Shown here in pieces: positions 1-8,338 of a stretch of 64,000 nucleotides of DNA. The number at the start of each line of letters is the position of its first letter. The first letter of the stretch is position 1. The stretch is taken from NCBI RefSeq assembly GCF_000718555.1, contig NZ_JOAN01000003.1:186001-250000 (forward strand), in the 5' to 3' direction. Source of the DNA: Micromonospora chokoriensis. Lineage in GTDB: Bacteria; Actinomycetota; Actinomycetes; Mycobacteriales; Micromonosporaceae. A model generated the notes under the pieces. The model was not told where the DNA came from. It searched no databases and was given only the letters and a program-made list of their open reading frames with translations. A program made the translations under genes and the position numbers.

Positions 1-216
1 CAGCAACTCGACCACGAAGTAGGCCAGACACGCGTATTCGAGGGCCCGTAGCGGGGCGCCGGCGACGACGACCGACTGGCCGTACGTCTCCAAACCCAGC
101 GCCACCGCGTTAACGAGAATGACGACGAAGCTGACCAGGTTGAACCAGGACGTGCTCACCAACTCCTGGCACACGTCAACCAATCGATGCCTGCGACTGT
201 GTACGGCGCTCGTCAT
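1..216 (-). CDS. Ion transport (voltage-gated channel-like) protein, N-terminal part
   Basis: The gene runs off the left edge and only 72 codons are visible. The ATG at 216 is preceded by a GAGGAG Shine-Dalgarno. After a basic N-terminus (HSRRHR) comes a hydrophobic segment, WFNLVSFVVILVNAVALGLE, then a short polar loop and the start of a second segment, LEYACLAYFVVELL. This matches S1 and early S2 of bacterial voltage-gated sodium or potassium channels, where an N-A-x-x-L-G-x-E pattern ends S1 and F-x-x-E lies in S2. Selectivity filter and voltage sensor are outside the window, so ion specificity cannot be told. Confidence 0.7.
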   Translation of the reverse strand, partial: MTSAVHSRRHRLVDVCQELVSTSWFNLVSFVVILVNAVALGLETYGQSVVVAGAPLRALEYACLAYFVVELL

Positions 217-270
217 GACTCTCCTCGCCTGTCATCAACCGCGCAGCACCCTAGGGCATCGAGGTTTTGG

Positions 271-600
271 TCAGGCCTGCGGCGTCGCCTCGGTCGTCTC
301 AGCGTCCTTCTCGGGCTGCTCGACCTCGTCAGCCTCCTTCGTGGTCTCCTCGACCTCGTCGGCCGCCTTCACGGGCGCCGGCTCGGTCCAGGAGAACTCG
401 ATCTCGACGGACACCTCCGTCTCGTTCTCGCGCTCGATCTCCAGCTCGCACTTCACCTTGTCGGCGACGGCGACCGCACCAGCGGCACCGTAGAAGATCC
501 GGCCGTCAGACTCGAGCTGGTTCGCCAGCTGCCGCAACCAGCCGGCCAGGTCGGCGCGGGACACGGTGCGGCTGTCTTCGTAGATATCCATGGCGGGCAT
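271..600 (-). CDS. amphi-Trp domain-containing protein
   Basis: A 109-residue protein starting MPAMDIYEDSRTVSRADLAGW. The N-terminal 75 residues fit the small amphi-Trp domain family: a helix that selects a 'xLxxLAxQLExxGRIxYG' stretch, then strands KVKCELEIE and VEIEFSW ending in the conserved W. The C-terminal 40 residues are a low-complexity acidic Glu/Lys/Thr tail without a fold. The start at 600 is chosen because GGAG lies 7 nt upstream, whereas the next ATG (591) lacks one. Function is unknown for the family. It is divergent from the FUSC-type gene at 788. Confidence 0.8.
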   Translation of the reverse strand: MPAMDIYEDSRTVSRADLAGWLRQLANQLESDGRIFYGAAGAVAVADKVKCELEIERENETEVSVEIEFSWTEPAPVKAADEVEETTKEADEVEQPEKDAETTEATPQA

Positions 601-787
601 GTTCGCACTCCACAAGGGAGGCTCGGCGAGACGGGTCGAACCATCCACGATCCGACCGCATGATATGGATCTTGTGACCCCGATCGCCGGCTGATACCAC
701 AGCGCTGACGGCTCCGCAGTTGGTTCGGGCCCGACCCGCAGCCACCGATGCCGGGATAGTCGCGTCTCGGCTGGGTAAGCGGCGCGG

Positions 788-2002
788 ATGCCCGCCAAGC
801 AGGAGCCGGCAGCCGACACCGACCCGGCCCCGCACGGGGGGTTCCGGGCCGGCCGGGTCTGGGCCCGGCTGCGCGAGCGGGTGCGGCACGGGCTGCGCAC
901 GCGTGCCTGGCGGCTGCGCCTCTTTGGGCTGCTCGCCGTGCAGGCCGGCGTCGCGGCCGCGATCGCCTGGTTCGTGGGGTACCAGTTCCTGGACAATCCC
1001 GTTCCGGTGCTCGCACCCACCACCGCGGTCGGCATCGTGGCCGCCTCGATGGGCTCACGCCTGCGACGCACCGTCGAGCTGCTGGTCGGGGTGGTTCTCG
1101 GGCTCGCCGTCGGCGACGCGCTCATGCCGCTGTTCGGCATCGGGGCGTGGCAGACCGGCGTGGTAGTCGTGCTGGCGATCATCGTCGCCGTGCTGCTCAA
1201 GGGCGGCGGCTCACTGCTCACGCAGGCCGGCGGCACCGCGGTGCTCATCGCCACCCTGGAGCCGCCCGTGCGTGACCTGTCCGTCCCTCGCTTCGTCGAC
1301 GCCGCGGTCGGCGGGTTGGTCGGGTTGGCGGTCGGTCTGCTGCTGGTGCCCATCCATCCGCAGCGGACCGTGCGGCGGTTGGCCGAACCCGTCCTCGACC
1401 CCGCCATCGCCGCCATGCACGACCTGGCCGCGGCGCTGCGCCTGCGGGATCTTGGCGGCGCCCAGCGGAGCCTCGACACGCTACGGGGTCTCGGTGCCCG
1501 GCTGACCGCGTTGGACGAGGGGCTCGGCGCCGCACAGGAGGTGGTGCGACTGGCGCCGCTGCGGTGGCGGGAACGCCCGTCCCTGGGCTTCTACACCGAC
1601 GCCGTCCGGCACATGGAGCGCAGCCTCTACAGCTGCCGGGCCATCACGAGGAGACTCACGAGGGCGCTCCGGAACGGCGAGCCGGTGCCGGAGGAGTTCT
1701 CCGCCGCCATCGACCTGTTGGCCGACAGCGTGCAGACCCTGAGATGCGCGATCCGCGCGCGTGCGCAGCCGCAGGAGGCGCGGCAGCAGGTCCTGGCGGC
1801 TGTCGAGCTGGTCGGCCGGGCGCAGGGAGCCGACGCGCCGGATCCCACCCGGCCGCACACGCACCGGCTGGGCTACTCAGGCATGATCGCCGTCGGGGAG
1901 TTCCGTACGGCGGCACACGACCTGCTCATGGCCAGTGGACTGGACGCCGACGAAGCGGCAGCGCTGCTGCGGCGGACGGCGGACCGGGACGAGTGGGACT
2001 GA
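788..2002 (+). CDS. FUSC / aromatic acid exporter-type membrane protein
   Basis: A 404-residue integral membrane protein. After a charged N-terminus (about 45 residues) there are five to six hydrophobic segments up to residue about 185, including a segment with GFLxxAG-like small-residue packing and the block APTTAVGIVAASMGSRLRR typical of FUSC / DUF939-type permease domains. The remainder (190-404) is a soluble, helix-rich, Arg/Leu-rich region, as in aromatic acid exporter family proteins. It probably exports small organic acids or lipophilic compounds, but the substrate is unknown. It is transcribed alone, with the VOC gene convergent at its 3' end. Confidence 0.75.
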   Translation: MPAKQEPAADTDPAPHGGFRAGRVWARLRERVRHGLRTRAWRLRLFGLLAVQAGVAAAIAWFVGYQFLDNPVPVLAPTTAVGIVAASMGSRLRRTVELLVGVVLGLAVGDALMPLFGIGAWQTGVVVVLAIIVAVLLKGGGSLLTQAGGTAVLIATLEPPVRDLSVPRFVDAAVGGLVGLAVGLLLVPIHPQRTVRRLAEPVLDPAIAAMHDLAAALRLRDLGGAQRSLDTLRGLGARLTALDEGLGAAQEVVRLAPLRWRERPSLGFYTDAVRHMERSLYSCRAITRRLTRALRNGEPVPEEFSAAIDLLADSVQTLRCAIRARAQPQEARQQVLAAVELVGRAQGADAPDPTRPHTHRLGYSGMIAVGEFRTAAHDLLMASGLDADEAAALLRRTADRDEWD

Positions 2003-2017
2003 GTCCGGCCAGCCACG

Positions 2018-2443
2018 TCAGGTCGCCTTCAGCGACGCGAGGACGTCGAGGTAGTGCGGGTTCTTCATGACGCCCAGCACGTTGCCGAACGGGTCGACGA
2101 CCGACGCGGTGATGAACCCGGTATCCCCCTGCGGAGTGATCGGCTGGTACTCCGTGGCACCCATCGCCAGCAGCCGCTCGACTGTCGCGTCGAGGTCGTC
2201 GACGTACCAGTGCATGATCACGCCGCCGGGCCCCGTGGTCGTGCCGGCCGGCGCGTACCTGCGGTCGATGATGCCCAGCTCGGCCTGGTAGTCCCCGATG
2301 CGGAACTCGGTGTAGGCCGGGCGCCCGTCGGGGCCTGGGCGCATGAAGTACGCCTCGACGCCGAGGAAGTCCGCGTACCACGCGGTGGCCGCCTCCACGT
2401 CGTCCGCCCAGATGTTGAGGGTGGCAAATCCCCGCAGGCTCAT
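2018..2443 (-). CDS. VOC (glyoxalase/bleomycin resistance) family protein
   Basis: A 141-residue single-module vicinal oxygen chelate protein. It shows the paired beta-alpha-beta-beta-beta pattern: FATLNIWADDVEAATAWYADFLG at residues 5-27, the strand pair YTEFRIGDYQAELGII, then HWYVDDLDATVERLLAMGA and the closing ITASVVDPFGNVLGVM. The His in HWYV and Glu in YQAELG sit where metal ligands often lie in this fold. Family members include dioxygenases, isomerases and drug-binding proteins, so the substrate cannot be named. It may be controlled by the palindrome at 2551-2571, about 110 nt upstream of its ATG. Confidence 0.8.
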   Translation of the reverse strand: MSLRGFATLNIWADDVEAATAWYADFLGVEAYFMRPGPDGRPAYTEFRIGDYQAELGIIDRRYAPAGTTTGPGGVIMHWYVDDLDATVERLLAMGATEYQPITPQGDTGFITASVVDPFGNVLGVMKNPHYLDVLASLKAT

Positions 2444-2550
2444 CAGGTGTCCTCTCGTCGATGTCGTCGGTGCTGACGCTATCGGCGACGGCGGACGATT
2501 CGCCTCCGTAGTGGACGGCGCTCCAGAGTGTCGGCCTCGTCGGCTGAGAG

Positions 2551-2571
2551 TTAGGTGAACAACTCAACTAA
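2551..2571. promoter_or_regulatory. Imperfect palindrome, possible MarR-type operator
   Basis: Arms TTAGGTGA and TCAACTAA are separated by 5 nt, with one mismatch from a perfect inverted repeat. It lies in an AT-richer patch between the divergently oriented VOC gene and the small secreted protein gene. TTAG..TGA..TCA..CTAA palindromes are typical of MarR/HxlR regulators, but no such regulator is encoded nearby, so the partner is unknown. Confidence 0.35.
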
Positions 2572-2639
2572 ATGCTTGCGGTGTCAACGAAGCGCCGCGA
2601 GGATGATCGTCAGTCCCATCGAGACGTAGGAGTGTGCGT

Positions 2640-2966
2640 ATGCGAGCAAGAGCAAAGCGAGCCGGTGCAGTGGTGACCATGGCCGCAGTCATGACCGCCG
2701 GACTTGGCGCCCTGGCCTCGCCCGCCTCGGCGCAGACTCAGGAAACCGGCCTGGTGCTCTACAGCGGGAAGACGCCGGTGGCGCACTACCCGGCGCCGAC
2801 TGGCTCCTGCGAGCCGGTGCCCCCGACCGCCGATCTCCTCATCGGTTGGAGCAACGTCCAGCAGACCCTCTTCTACTACACGACGGACTGCTCCGGGTGG
2901 GAAGTTGGTTTGGGCACGCTCCGGACCTTCGGGCAGGGAGAGTTCAAGAGCTTCCGCGCGTACTGA
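2640..2966 (+). CDS. Small secreted protein of unknown function
   Basis: A 108-residue exported protein. It has a basic n-region (MRARAKRAG), a hydrophobic core (AVVTMAAVMTAGLGALA) and a signal peptidase I site near SPASA-QT at about residue 30. The mature part of about 78 residues has two Cys (SCEP and DCSG), likely a disulfide, and many Tyr/Trp/Thr. No named family is recognised. ATG 2640 is preferred over the in-frame GTG at 2634 because AGGAG at 2628-2632 is 7 nt from the ATG but only 1 nt from the GTG. A hairpin follows directly. Confidence 0.65.
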   Translation: MRARAKRAGAVVTMAAVMTAGLGALASPASAQTQETGLVLYSGKTPVAHYPAPTGSCEPVPPTADLLIGWSNVQQTLFYYTTDCSGWEVGLGTLRTFGQGEFKSFRAY

Positions 2967-2975
2967 TTGAGCGTG

Positions 2976-3013
2976 CCGGGACGGGGCTGACGCTGGCGTA
3001 CGCCCCGTCCCGG
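2976..3013 (+). terminator. Hairpin terminator after the secreted protein gene
   Basis: Perfect 12-bp inverted repeat CCGGGACGGGGC ... GCCCCGTCCCGG with a 14-nt loop, starting 10 nt after the stop codon of the secreted protein gene. No U-tract, as is usual in high-GC actinobacteria. Confidence 0.6.
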
Positions 3014-3094
3014 GCCACAGGCCGACGGCAGCAACGCCCCGGCCGGCCGAATAGTCCGTCAGATCCCGGGTAGTCGCCGCCATTGCCAGGACGG

Positions 3095-4939
3095 ATGGCG
3101 GGGGAGAGCGTGCAGAGCTACCCAGCGGTTGAGGACCACGGACTGATCGGCGATCTACAGACCGCCGCGCTGATCGACAGTGACGGCGCGATCGACTGGT
3201 TCTGTGCGCCCCGGTTCGACTCGCCGAGCATATTCGGCGCGTTGCTGGACCGCCGCAAGGGCGGCCACTTCCAGGTCGCGCCCGACGGCATCGACTACAC
3301 CAGCAAGCAGCTCTACCTTCCCGGAACGCCGATCCTCATCACCCGCTTCCACAGCGCCGACGGGGTGGGGGAGTTGTTGGACTTCATGCCCGTCACCGGT
3401 GAGCACGCCACCGACCAGCACCGGCTGATCCGACTGGTCCGGATGGTCCGGGGGAGCATGCGGTTCCGCTTCGACTGCCGCCCGCGGTTCAACTACGGGC
3501 GTGATCCGTACGAGCTTGAGGTGCACCCCGAGGGTGACGTCTTCCGGAGCCAGACCCTGAGCTTCACCCTCTGCGCCTTCAAGAACGTGGAGCGGGCGTT
3601 CCACGTGGGGGACTTCCACCGCGACGCGGAGGGCGTGTCCGCGTCGTTCACGCTGCACGCGGGCGACATCGGCGGGGTAAGCCTGGAGACGGCCAGCCCG
3701 CACGCGCCTCGAGCACTCAGCACCGAGGAGGCGTGCGAACTGCTCGCCGAGACCCGGGACTACTGGCGGCGGTGGGTGGGCGGATCCAGCTACACCGGCC
3801 GCTGGCGGGAGATGGTCGAGCGGTCCGCGATGACGCTCAAGCTGATGACGTACGCGCCGACCGGGGCTCTGGTCGCCGCACCCACCGCGGGGCTGCCGGA
3901 GCAGGTCGGCGGGCAGCGGAACTGGGACTACCGCTTCACCTGGATCCGGGACGCGTCCTTCTCGGTGCACGCGCTGCTCCGCCTGGGCTTCACCGACGAG
4001 GCCCAGAAGTACCTGTCCTGGCTCGGCGCCCGTATCACCGAGGCCCGGGACGGAGGCCAGCCCCTGCAGATCGTGTACCGCATCGACGGTTCACCGGACC
4101 TTCAGGAGGAGGTGCTGGGCCACCTGGAGGGGTACCGCGGGTCGGCGCCGGTGCGAATCGGCAACGGGGCGGCCGGTCAGCTGCAACTCGACATCTATGG
4201 CGAGGCCCTCGTCGCGTTCGACCTCGCCGACCGCGAGGGGCTGATCACGCCGTACCGGGGGTGGCGGAAGACGGCAGAGCTGATGGACTGGCTCTGTGCG
4301 CACTGGGACCAACCCGAGGATGGCATCTGGGAGACCCGGTCCGGTCGGCAGGACTTCACCTATGGGCGAATGATGTCCTGGGTGGCGCTCGACCGTGCCA
4401 TCCGCGTCGCCCAGCGTCGAGGGCGCCCTGCCGACATCACCCGCTGGACCGCCCAGCGTGACGCCATCTACGAGCAGGTCATGACGCGCGGTTTCCACCC
4501 GAAGCGGCAAGCGTTCGTGCAGCACTACGACACCGACATCCTGGACGCGTCGCTGCTGGCGATGGCCGGACTGGGCTTCATCTCGCCGTCCGACCCGATG
4601 TGGGAGTCGACGCTACGGGCGATGGACGCCGAACTGGTCTCCGACAGCCTGGTCTACCGCTACGACCCGAAGGCCTCACCGGACGGCCTCGCCGGCACCG
4701 AGGGCACCTTCAACATGTGCACCTTCTGGTACGTCCAGGCGCTCGCCCAGGCCGGTCGGCTCGACGACGCTCGGTTGACCTTCGAGAAGATGCTCACCTA
4801 CAGCAACCCACTCGGTCTCTACTCCGAGGAGATCGCCCCGACCGGTCAGCAGATCGGCAACTTCCCACAGGCGTTCAGCCACCTCTCGCTGATCAGCACC
4901 GCGTCCCACCTCGACGAACTGCTCGACCAGCAGCGTTGA
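3095..4939 (+). CDS. Glycoside hydrolase family 15 protein (trehalase/glucoamylase-like)
   Basis: A 614-residue cytosolic protein with the two-part GH15 layout. An N-terminal beta-sandwich (about 1-230, starting YPAVEDHGLIGDLQTAALI and the DGAIDWFC motif) is followed by an (alpha/alpha)6 barrel (about 250-610). Visible hallmarks are NWDYRFTWIRDASF, the acid-side Glu in DGIWE, and the second catalytic Glu region LYSEEI followed by GNFPQAFSHLSLI. Actinobacterial proteins of this type include trehalases, so trehalose hydrolysis is plausible but not proven. ATG 3095 is used; TTG 3083 and GTG 3110 (with GGGGAG upstream) are alternatives. Confidence 0.85.
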   Translation: MAGESVQSYPAVEDHGLIGDLQTAALIDSDGAIDWFCAPRFDSPSIFGALLDRRKGGHFQVAPDGIDYTSKQLYLPGTPILITRFHSADGVGELLDFMPVTGEHATDQHRLIRLVRMVRGSMRFRFDCRPRFNYGRDPYELEVHPEGDVFRSQTLSFTLCAFKNVERAFHVGDFHRDAEGVSASFTLHAGDIGGVSLETASPHAPRALSTEEACELLAETRDYWRRWVGGSSYTGRWREMVERSAMTLKLMTYAPTGALVAAPTAGLPEQVGGQRNWDYRFTWIRDASFSVHALLRLGFTDEAQKYLSWLGARITEARDGGQPLQIVYRIDGSPDLQEEVLGHLEGYRGSAPVRIGNGAAGQLQLDIYGEALVAFDLADREGLITPYRGWRKTAELMDWLCAHWDQPEDGIWETRSGRQDFTYGRMMSWVALDRAIRVAQRRGRPADITRWTAQRDAIYEQVMTRGFHPKRQAFVQHYDTDILDASLLAMAGLGFISPSDPMWESTLRAMDAELVSDSLVYRYDPKASPDGLAGTEGTFNMCTFWYVQALAQAGRLDDARLTFEKMLTYSNPLGLYSEEIAPTGQQIGNFPQAFSHLSLISTASHLDELLDQQR

Positions 4940-4948
4940 CCGAGCCAG

Positions 4949-5788
4949 TCAGAACAGCGTCAGCGGCTCGACCGGGATCGGCTCGGGCAGCGCGTCGAGC
5001 CCGGGTACGCGGGCCCGTACCTCCTCGTGGAACCGCCGGGCGAGCGCCGGCGCGTCGGCGTTGTCCGGGGTGTGGATGAACATCGTCGGCGAGCGTCCCT
5101 CGCGGAGCCAGGTGACGGTCACGTCGACCCAGTGCTGCCACCCCTGAACCGTGCGCGTCGAGTCGTCGCGGCCGAGGTAGCGGACGATCGGCCGGTCGGT
5201 CAGCGCGAGCGACCGGAGCGGCACGCGGGGCTTCTTGGTCCAGGCGTCCCGTTCCGCGTCGCTTGTCGGCGGGCTCGCGAAGAAGGCGGTCGTGTCGAAG
5301 GGGATCCACTCGGCGGACGCGGCGGCGAGGGTCGCTTCGAGCAGTCGGGCCGCGCGGGCGTCGGTGAAGAACTCGGGGTGGCGGACCTCCACCGCGTACC
5401 GGTGGGACTGCGGGAGTCGTTCCAGGAAACGGGCCAGGGCCGGGACGTCGGTGGGGCCGAACGAACCAGGTAGCTGGATCCACAGGGCGTGGGCGCGCGG
5501 GCCGAGCGGCTCGATCGCGTCCAGGAAGGCGCGCAGCGGTGCGCCGACGTCGGTGAGCCGACGCTCGTGCGTGATCACCTTGGGAAGCTTGAGGACCAAC
5601 CGGAAGTCGGGGTCCGTCTGCGCCGCCCACGAGGCCACGGTGTCCCGGGCCGGGGTCGCGTAGAACGTTGTGTTGCCCTCCACGGCGTCGCACCAACTGG
5701 CGTAGTGCCGCAGGCGCTCGGCGGGTGGCAGCCGGTGGCCCGGCCACGACCTGTGACTCCACATGGCGCACCCCACGTGCAGACGCAT
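4949..5788 (-). CDS. DUF72 domain-containing protein
   Basis: A 279-residue protein spanning one DUF72 TIM-barrel-like domain. It opens with HVGCAMWSHRSWPG, followed by the conserved EGNTTFYATP, then FRLVLKLPKVITHERRL, WIQLPGSFGP, YAVEVRHPEFF and the C-terminal TMFIHTPDNADAP. These are the regularly spaced family motifs, and the N-terminal Gly-Cys/Ser plus E-N-T-F-Y block is diagnostic. The biochemical role of DUF72 is unknown. It ends 10 bases from the convergent GH15 gene and is divergent from the glycosyltransferase at 5891. Confidence 0.85.
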   Translation of the reverse strand: MRLHVGCAMWSHRSWPGHRLPPAERLRHYASWCDAVEGNTTFYATPARDTVASWAAQTDPDFRLVLKLPKVITHERRLTDVGAPLRAFLDAIEPLGPRAHALWIQLPGSFGPTDVPALARFLERLPQSHRYAVEVRHPEFFTDARAARLLEATLAAASAEWIPFDTTAFFASPPTSDAERDAWTKKPRVPLRSLALTDRPIVRYLGRDDSTRTVQGWQHWVDVTVTWLREGRSPTMFIHTPDNADAPALARRFHEEVRARVPGLDALPEPIPVEPLTLF

Positions 5789-5890
5789 GACCGCCCTCCC
5801 CGCTGGTGAACCGCGCTCGACCGGAGCCCACCGTATACGGGGCCGTCGGACGCGACCGGCCCGACTGTGCGGCAGGTAGGGTCCGACGCC

Positions 5891-6910
5891 ATGCGTGTGC
5901 TGTTCGCCAGTCTTGCGTCCGTCGGTCACACCTACCCGCTGATCCCGCTGGCGATCGCCGCCCGAGATGCCGGTTACGAGGTGCACTTCGCCGCCGGTTC
6001 GGCGGTGCACGAGCCGCTCGCCGCGCACGGCCTGCGACCATTCCGTCCCGGCGACGCCTTCTACGAGGTGTACGCCGAGGATCTCGAACCGGAGTTGGCG
6101 CGGCTGCGGCCCGACCTGGTGGTGCACGAGTGGGGGCTGCCGGGGGCGGCCGTCGCGGCTCAGCGGGCCGGCATCCCGGGCATCTGGCACGGGTTCGGCC
6201 GGATGTTCCCCGACGGCATCGGCCTCGAACTCCCCACCAGGAACGCCGAGGTGGTCGGTCGGCCGCACCTCGACATCTGGCCGCCTTCGCTGCAGGACCG
6301 GAACTTCCTCGCCACCGAACGTCGGATCGAGCTGCGGCCGGTGCCCTTCTCGACACCGGCCCCGCTGCCCGAGTGGGTGGGCCGTCCGGCGTCCCGGCCG
6401 TTGATCTATCTGACCCTCGGCACGGCGTTCGGTACGCCGGAACTGCTCCGCACGGCCATCGCCACTCTGGCGACGCTGGACGCGCAGGTGGTGGTCGCGG
6501 CGGGCCGGGTTGCTCCGGAGCAGCTTGGTGAGCTCCCCGACCACGTCACCGTGCAGTCCTGGGTGTCGCAGGCGGAGCTGCTGCCGCTCGTCGACGTGGT
6601 GGTGCACCACGGGGGCAGCGGCACCACCCTCGGCGCGCTCGCGGCGGGCGTACCCCAGTTGTTGCTGCCGCAGGGCGCGGACCAGTTCGCCAACGCGGAG
6701 GCCCTCGCCGCGGCCGGGGTTGGTCTTCGGCTCCTCCCCGGGGAGGTGGATGCGGGCGCCATCGCCGAGCAGGTCCACCGCCTGCTGCCGCAGCACGGCA
6801 ACGCCGAGCAGCGCGACGCGGCTCGCGCTGTCGCCGAGGAGATCGCCGCCATGCCGGCCCCGGCGGCCGTGGCCCAGCGCCTACCGGAGTACGCCGCGAT
6901 GGCAGCATGA
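5891..6910 (+). CDS. GT1-type (GT-B) glycosyltransferase
   Basis: A 339-residue soluble glycosyltransferase of the UGT/MGT type. The N-domain starts MRVLFASLASVGHTYPLIPLAIAARDAGYEV, the acceptor-side signature with His in 'GH'. The C-domain has the sugar-nucleotide binding signature: SWVSQAELLPLVDVVVHHGGSGTTLGAL, then PQLLLPQGADQFANAEALAAAGVGLRL (GHPQxxLPQ / D-Q equivalent). It is shorter than the usual 390-420 residues because the N-domain is compact. It resembles macrolide/aglycone transferases but has no biosynthetic neighbours, so the acceptor is unknown. ATG 5891 is the first start matching the family N-terminus. Confidence 0.85.
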   Translation: MRVLFASLASVGHTYPLIPLAIAARDAGYEVHFAAGSAVHEPLAAHGLRPFRPGDAFYEVYAEDLEPELARLRPDLVVHEWGLPGAAVAAQRAGIPGIWHGFGRMFPDGIGLELPTRNAEVVGRPHLDIWPPSLQDRNFLATERRIELRPVPFSTPAPLPEWVGRPASRPLIYLTLGTAFGTPELLRTAIATLATLDAQVVVAAGRVAPEQLGELPDHVTVQSWVSQAELLPLVDVVVHHGGSGTTLGALAAGVPQLLLPQGADQFANAEALAAAGVGLRLLPGEVDAGAIAEQVHRLLPQHGNAEQRDAARAVAEEIAAMPAPAAVAQRLPEYAAMAA

Positions 6911-6916
6911 TCGAAT

Positions 6917-6966
6917 CGTCAACTCAAGGTTGACGAGCCGGATGCGTCAACCTATGGTTGACGCAT
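6917..6966 (+). promoter_or_regulatory. Promoter with two overlapping palindromic operators
   Basis: Palindrome 1 (6917-6935) has 7-nt arms CGTCAAC/GTTGACG around 5 nt. Palindrome 2 (6942-6966) has perfect 11-nt arms around TAT. Both share the core GTCAAC..GTTGAC. TTGACG (6930-6935) and TATGGT (6953-6958) are separated by exactly 17 nt, forming a near-consensus sigma-70 promoter. The -35 box is the right arm of palindrome 1 and the -10 box lies in the centre of palindrome 2. The expected start of transcription, 6-7 nt later, falls on the ATG at 6965, so the mRNA should be leaderless. Confidence 0.7.
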
Positions 6967-7696
6967 GACAGATCCTCTTCAGATGAGTAACACCGTCAAG
7001 CTCGATGACCTGATCCAGGCGATCAAGACAGTGCACACCGACGCGCTCGACCAACTCACCGACGCGGTCATCGCCGCCGACCACCTCGGCGAGGTCGCCG
7101 ATCACCTGATCGGGCACTTCGTCGACCAGGCCAGGCGCTCGGGCGCCTCCTGGACCGACATCGGCCGCAGCATGGGTGTCACCAAGCAGGCCGCCCAGAA
7201 GCGCTTCGTGCCGAAGGCGACCGACGCTGCGGCGCTCGACCCGAACGCCGGCTTCGGCCGGTTCACCCCCCGCGCCCGCAACGTGGTGATGGCCTCGCAG
7301 GAGGAGGCCCGCGCCAGCGGCAACGCCGAGATCGGGCCCGAGCACCTGGTGCTGGGCCTGCTGGCCGAGCCGGAGGCGCTGGCCGCCAGGGTGATGGCTG
7401 GTCGTGGTGCCACCCCCGAGGCGGTGCGCGAGGCGGTCGGCGCCGTACTCCCGCCGCGGGCCGAGCAGGTTCCGGACCTCATCCCGTACGACGCGCGCGG
7501 CAAGAAGGCGCTGGAGCTGACCTTCCGGGAGGCGCTGCGCCTCGGGCACAACTACGTCGGCACCGAGCACATCCTGCTCGCCCTGCTGGAGCTTGAGGAC
7601 GGCAACGGCGTGCTCACCAACCTCGGCCTGAAGAAGGCGGCGGTCGAGGGCGACCTTGCCGCCGCCCTCGCCGCCGTCGTCGCCGCCAAGGAGTGA
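6965..7696 (+). CDS. HTH and Clp N-terminal domain protein, probable autoregulator
   Basis: A 243-residue protein. Residues 15-85 are helical and contain a helix-turn-helix, SWTDIGRSMGVTKQAAQKRF (about 62-81). Residues 98-150 and 180-240 are two Clp N-terminal repeats: FTPRARNVVMASQEEA ... EIGPEHLVLGLL and ARGKKALELTFREA ... YVGTEHILLALL. There is no AAA+ ATPase module, so it is not ClpA/B/C itself. Clp N domains bind adaptors and substrates. The HTH plus the two palindromes on its own promoter suggest a DNA-binding regulator that represses itself. ATG 6965 is chosen because the promoter geometry puts the transcript start there; ATG 6983 is in frame but has no Shine-Dalgarno. Confidence 0.75.
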   Translation: MTDPLQMSNTVKLDDLIQAIKTVHTDALDQLTDAVIAADHLGEVADHLIGHFVDQARRSGASWTDIGRSMGVTKQAAQKRFVPKATDAAALDPNAGFGRFTPRARNVVMASQEEARASGNAEIGPEHLVLGLLAEPEALAARVMAGRGATPEAVREAVGAVLPPRAEQVPDLIPYDARGKKALELTFREALRLGHNYVGTEHILLALLELEDGNGVLTNLGLKKAAVEGDLAAALAAVVAAKE

Positions 7697-7706
7697 GGGC
7701 CCGAGG

Positions 7707-8225
7707 TCAGGGCGCCTCAGGGAAGCCGTAACGCAGGGCGTGCTCCGGATCGGCCGGGTCGATCTGGCGCACGCCCGCGTCGGCGAGGCGCTTGTTGACC
7801 TCGTCGAGCTGCTCGCGCACCAGACGGGCCTCCTCCTCGGTGACCCGGCCCCGGTGCGGCCTGCCGGCGTGCTCCAACGTGCCGTAGTCGATCTTCTCGG
7901 CGCTCTTGCGGGCCTTCGGTGGGCGGACCCGCTCGGCCGTCTTCAACAGCTGCGCCATCGGCATGTCGGTGGCCATCGCGTCGAACTCGCTCGCGGTCAA
8001 GACCACCCGACGGGGCTCACCGCCACCGTGCCGGTCGTGGATCTCGACCACCGCCACGTCCAGCGCGGCGTCGTCGATGCTCTCCACCTCGCCCGGGGTG
8101 GCGTCCAACTGCACGGGCCCGGCGACCAGGTCCGGGTGCTCCAGTACGACGACGCGGACCACCTCGTCGTCCTGCTGTAGAACCGTGCCGGTGAAGTCGG
8201 AGACGTGGATCGTCTTCTTGCCCAT
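7707..8225 (-). CDS. Conserved hypothetical protein
   Basis: A 172-residue soluble protein without a signal or membrane segment. It starts MGKKTIHVSDFTG, continues with a beta-rich half (VVRVVVLEHPDLVAGPVQLDATPGEV, ALDVAVVEIHD), then PRRVVLTASEFDAMA and a Lys/Arg-rich helical C-terminus. The opening 'KKxIHVSDFTG' faintly recalls the N-terminal dimerisation strands of Lsr2-type proteins, but the AT-hook domain is absent and I do not assign it. An AGGAGA Shine-Dalgarno precedes ATG 8225. It is convergent with the HTH/Clp-N gene, 10 bases away. Confidence 0.6.
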   Translation of the reverse strand: MGKKTIHVSDFTGTVLQQDDEVVRVVVLEHPDLVAGPVQLDATPGEVESIDDAALDVAVVEIHDRHGGGEPRRVVLTASEFDAMATDMPMAQLLKTAERVRPPKARKSAEKIDYGTLEHAGRPHRGRVTEEEARLVREQLDEVNKRLADAGVRQIDPADPEHALRYGFPEAP

Positions 8226-8338
8226 GCGCGGAGCTTCTCCTGTCGTAGGCCGGGTTGACGGACCACAAGAAATTACCCGACAGGTGTGCGAAAGCCGCCG
8301 CTGGACCTCCTCCGGTGTGTCGCCCCGCGCACGAACGT

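Noticed and set aside
4893..6356. A 487-codon minus-strand frame over the DUF72 and glycosyltransferase genes
   Set aside because: Arg/Pro/Ala-rich shadow frame; both DUF72 (minus, another frame) and the glycosyltransferase have clear family motifs.
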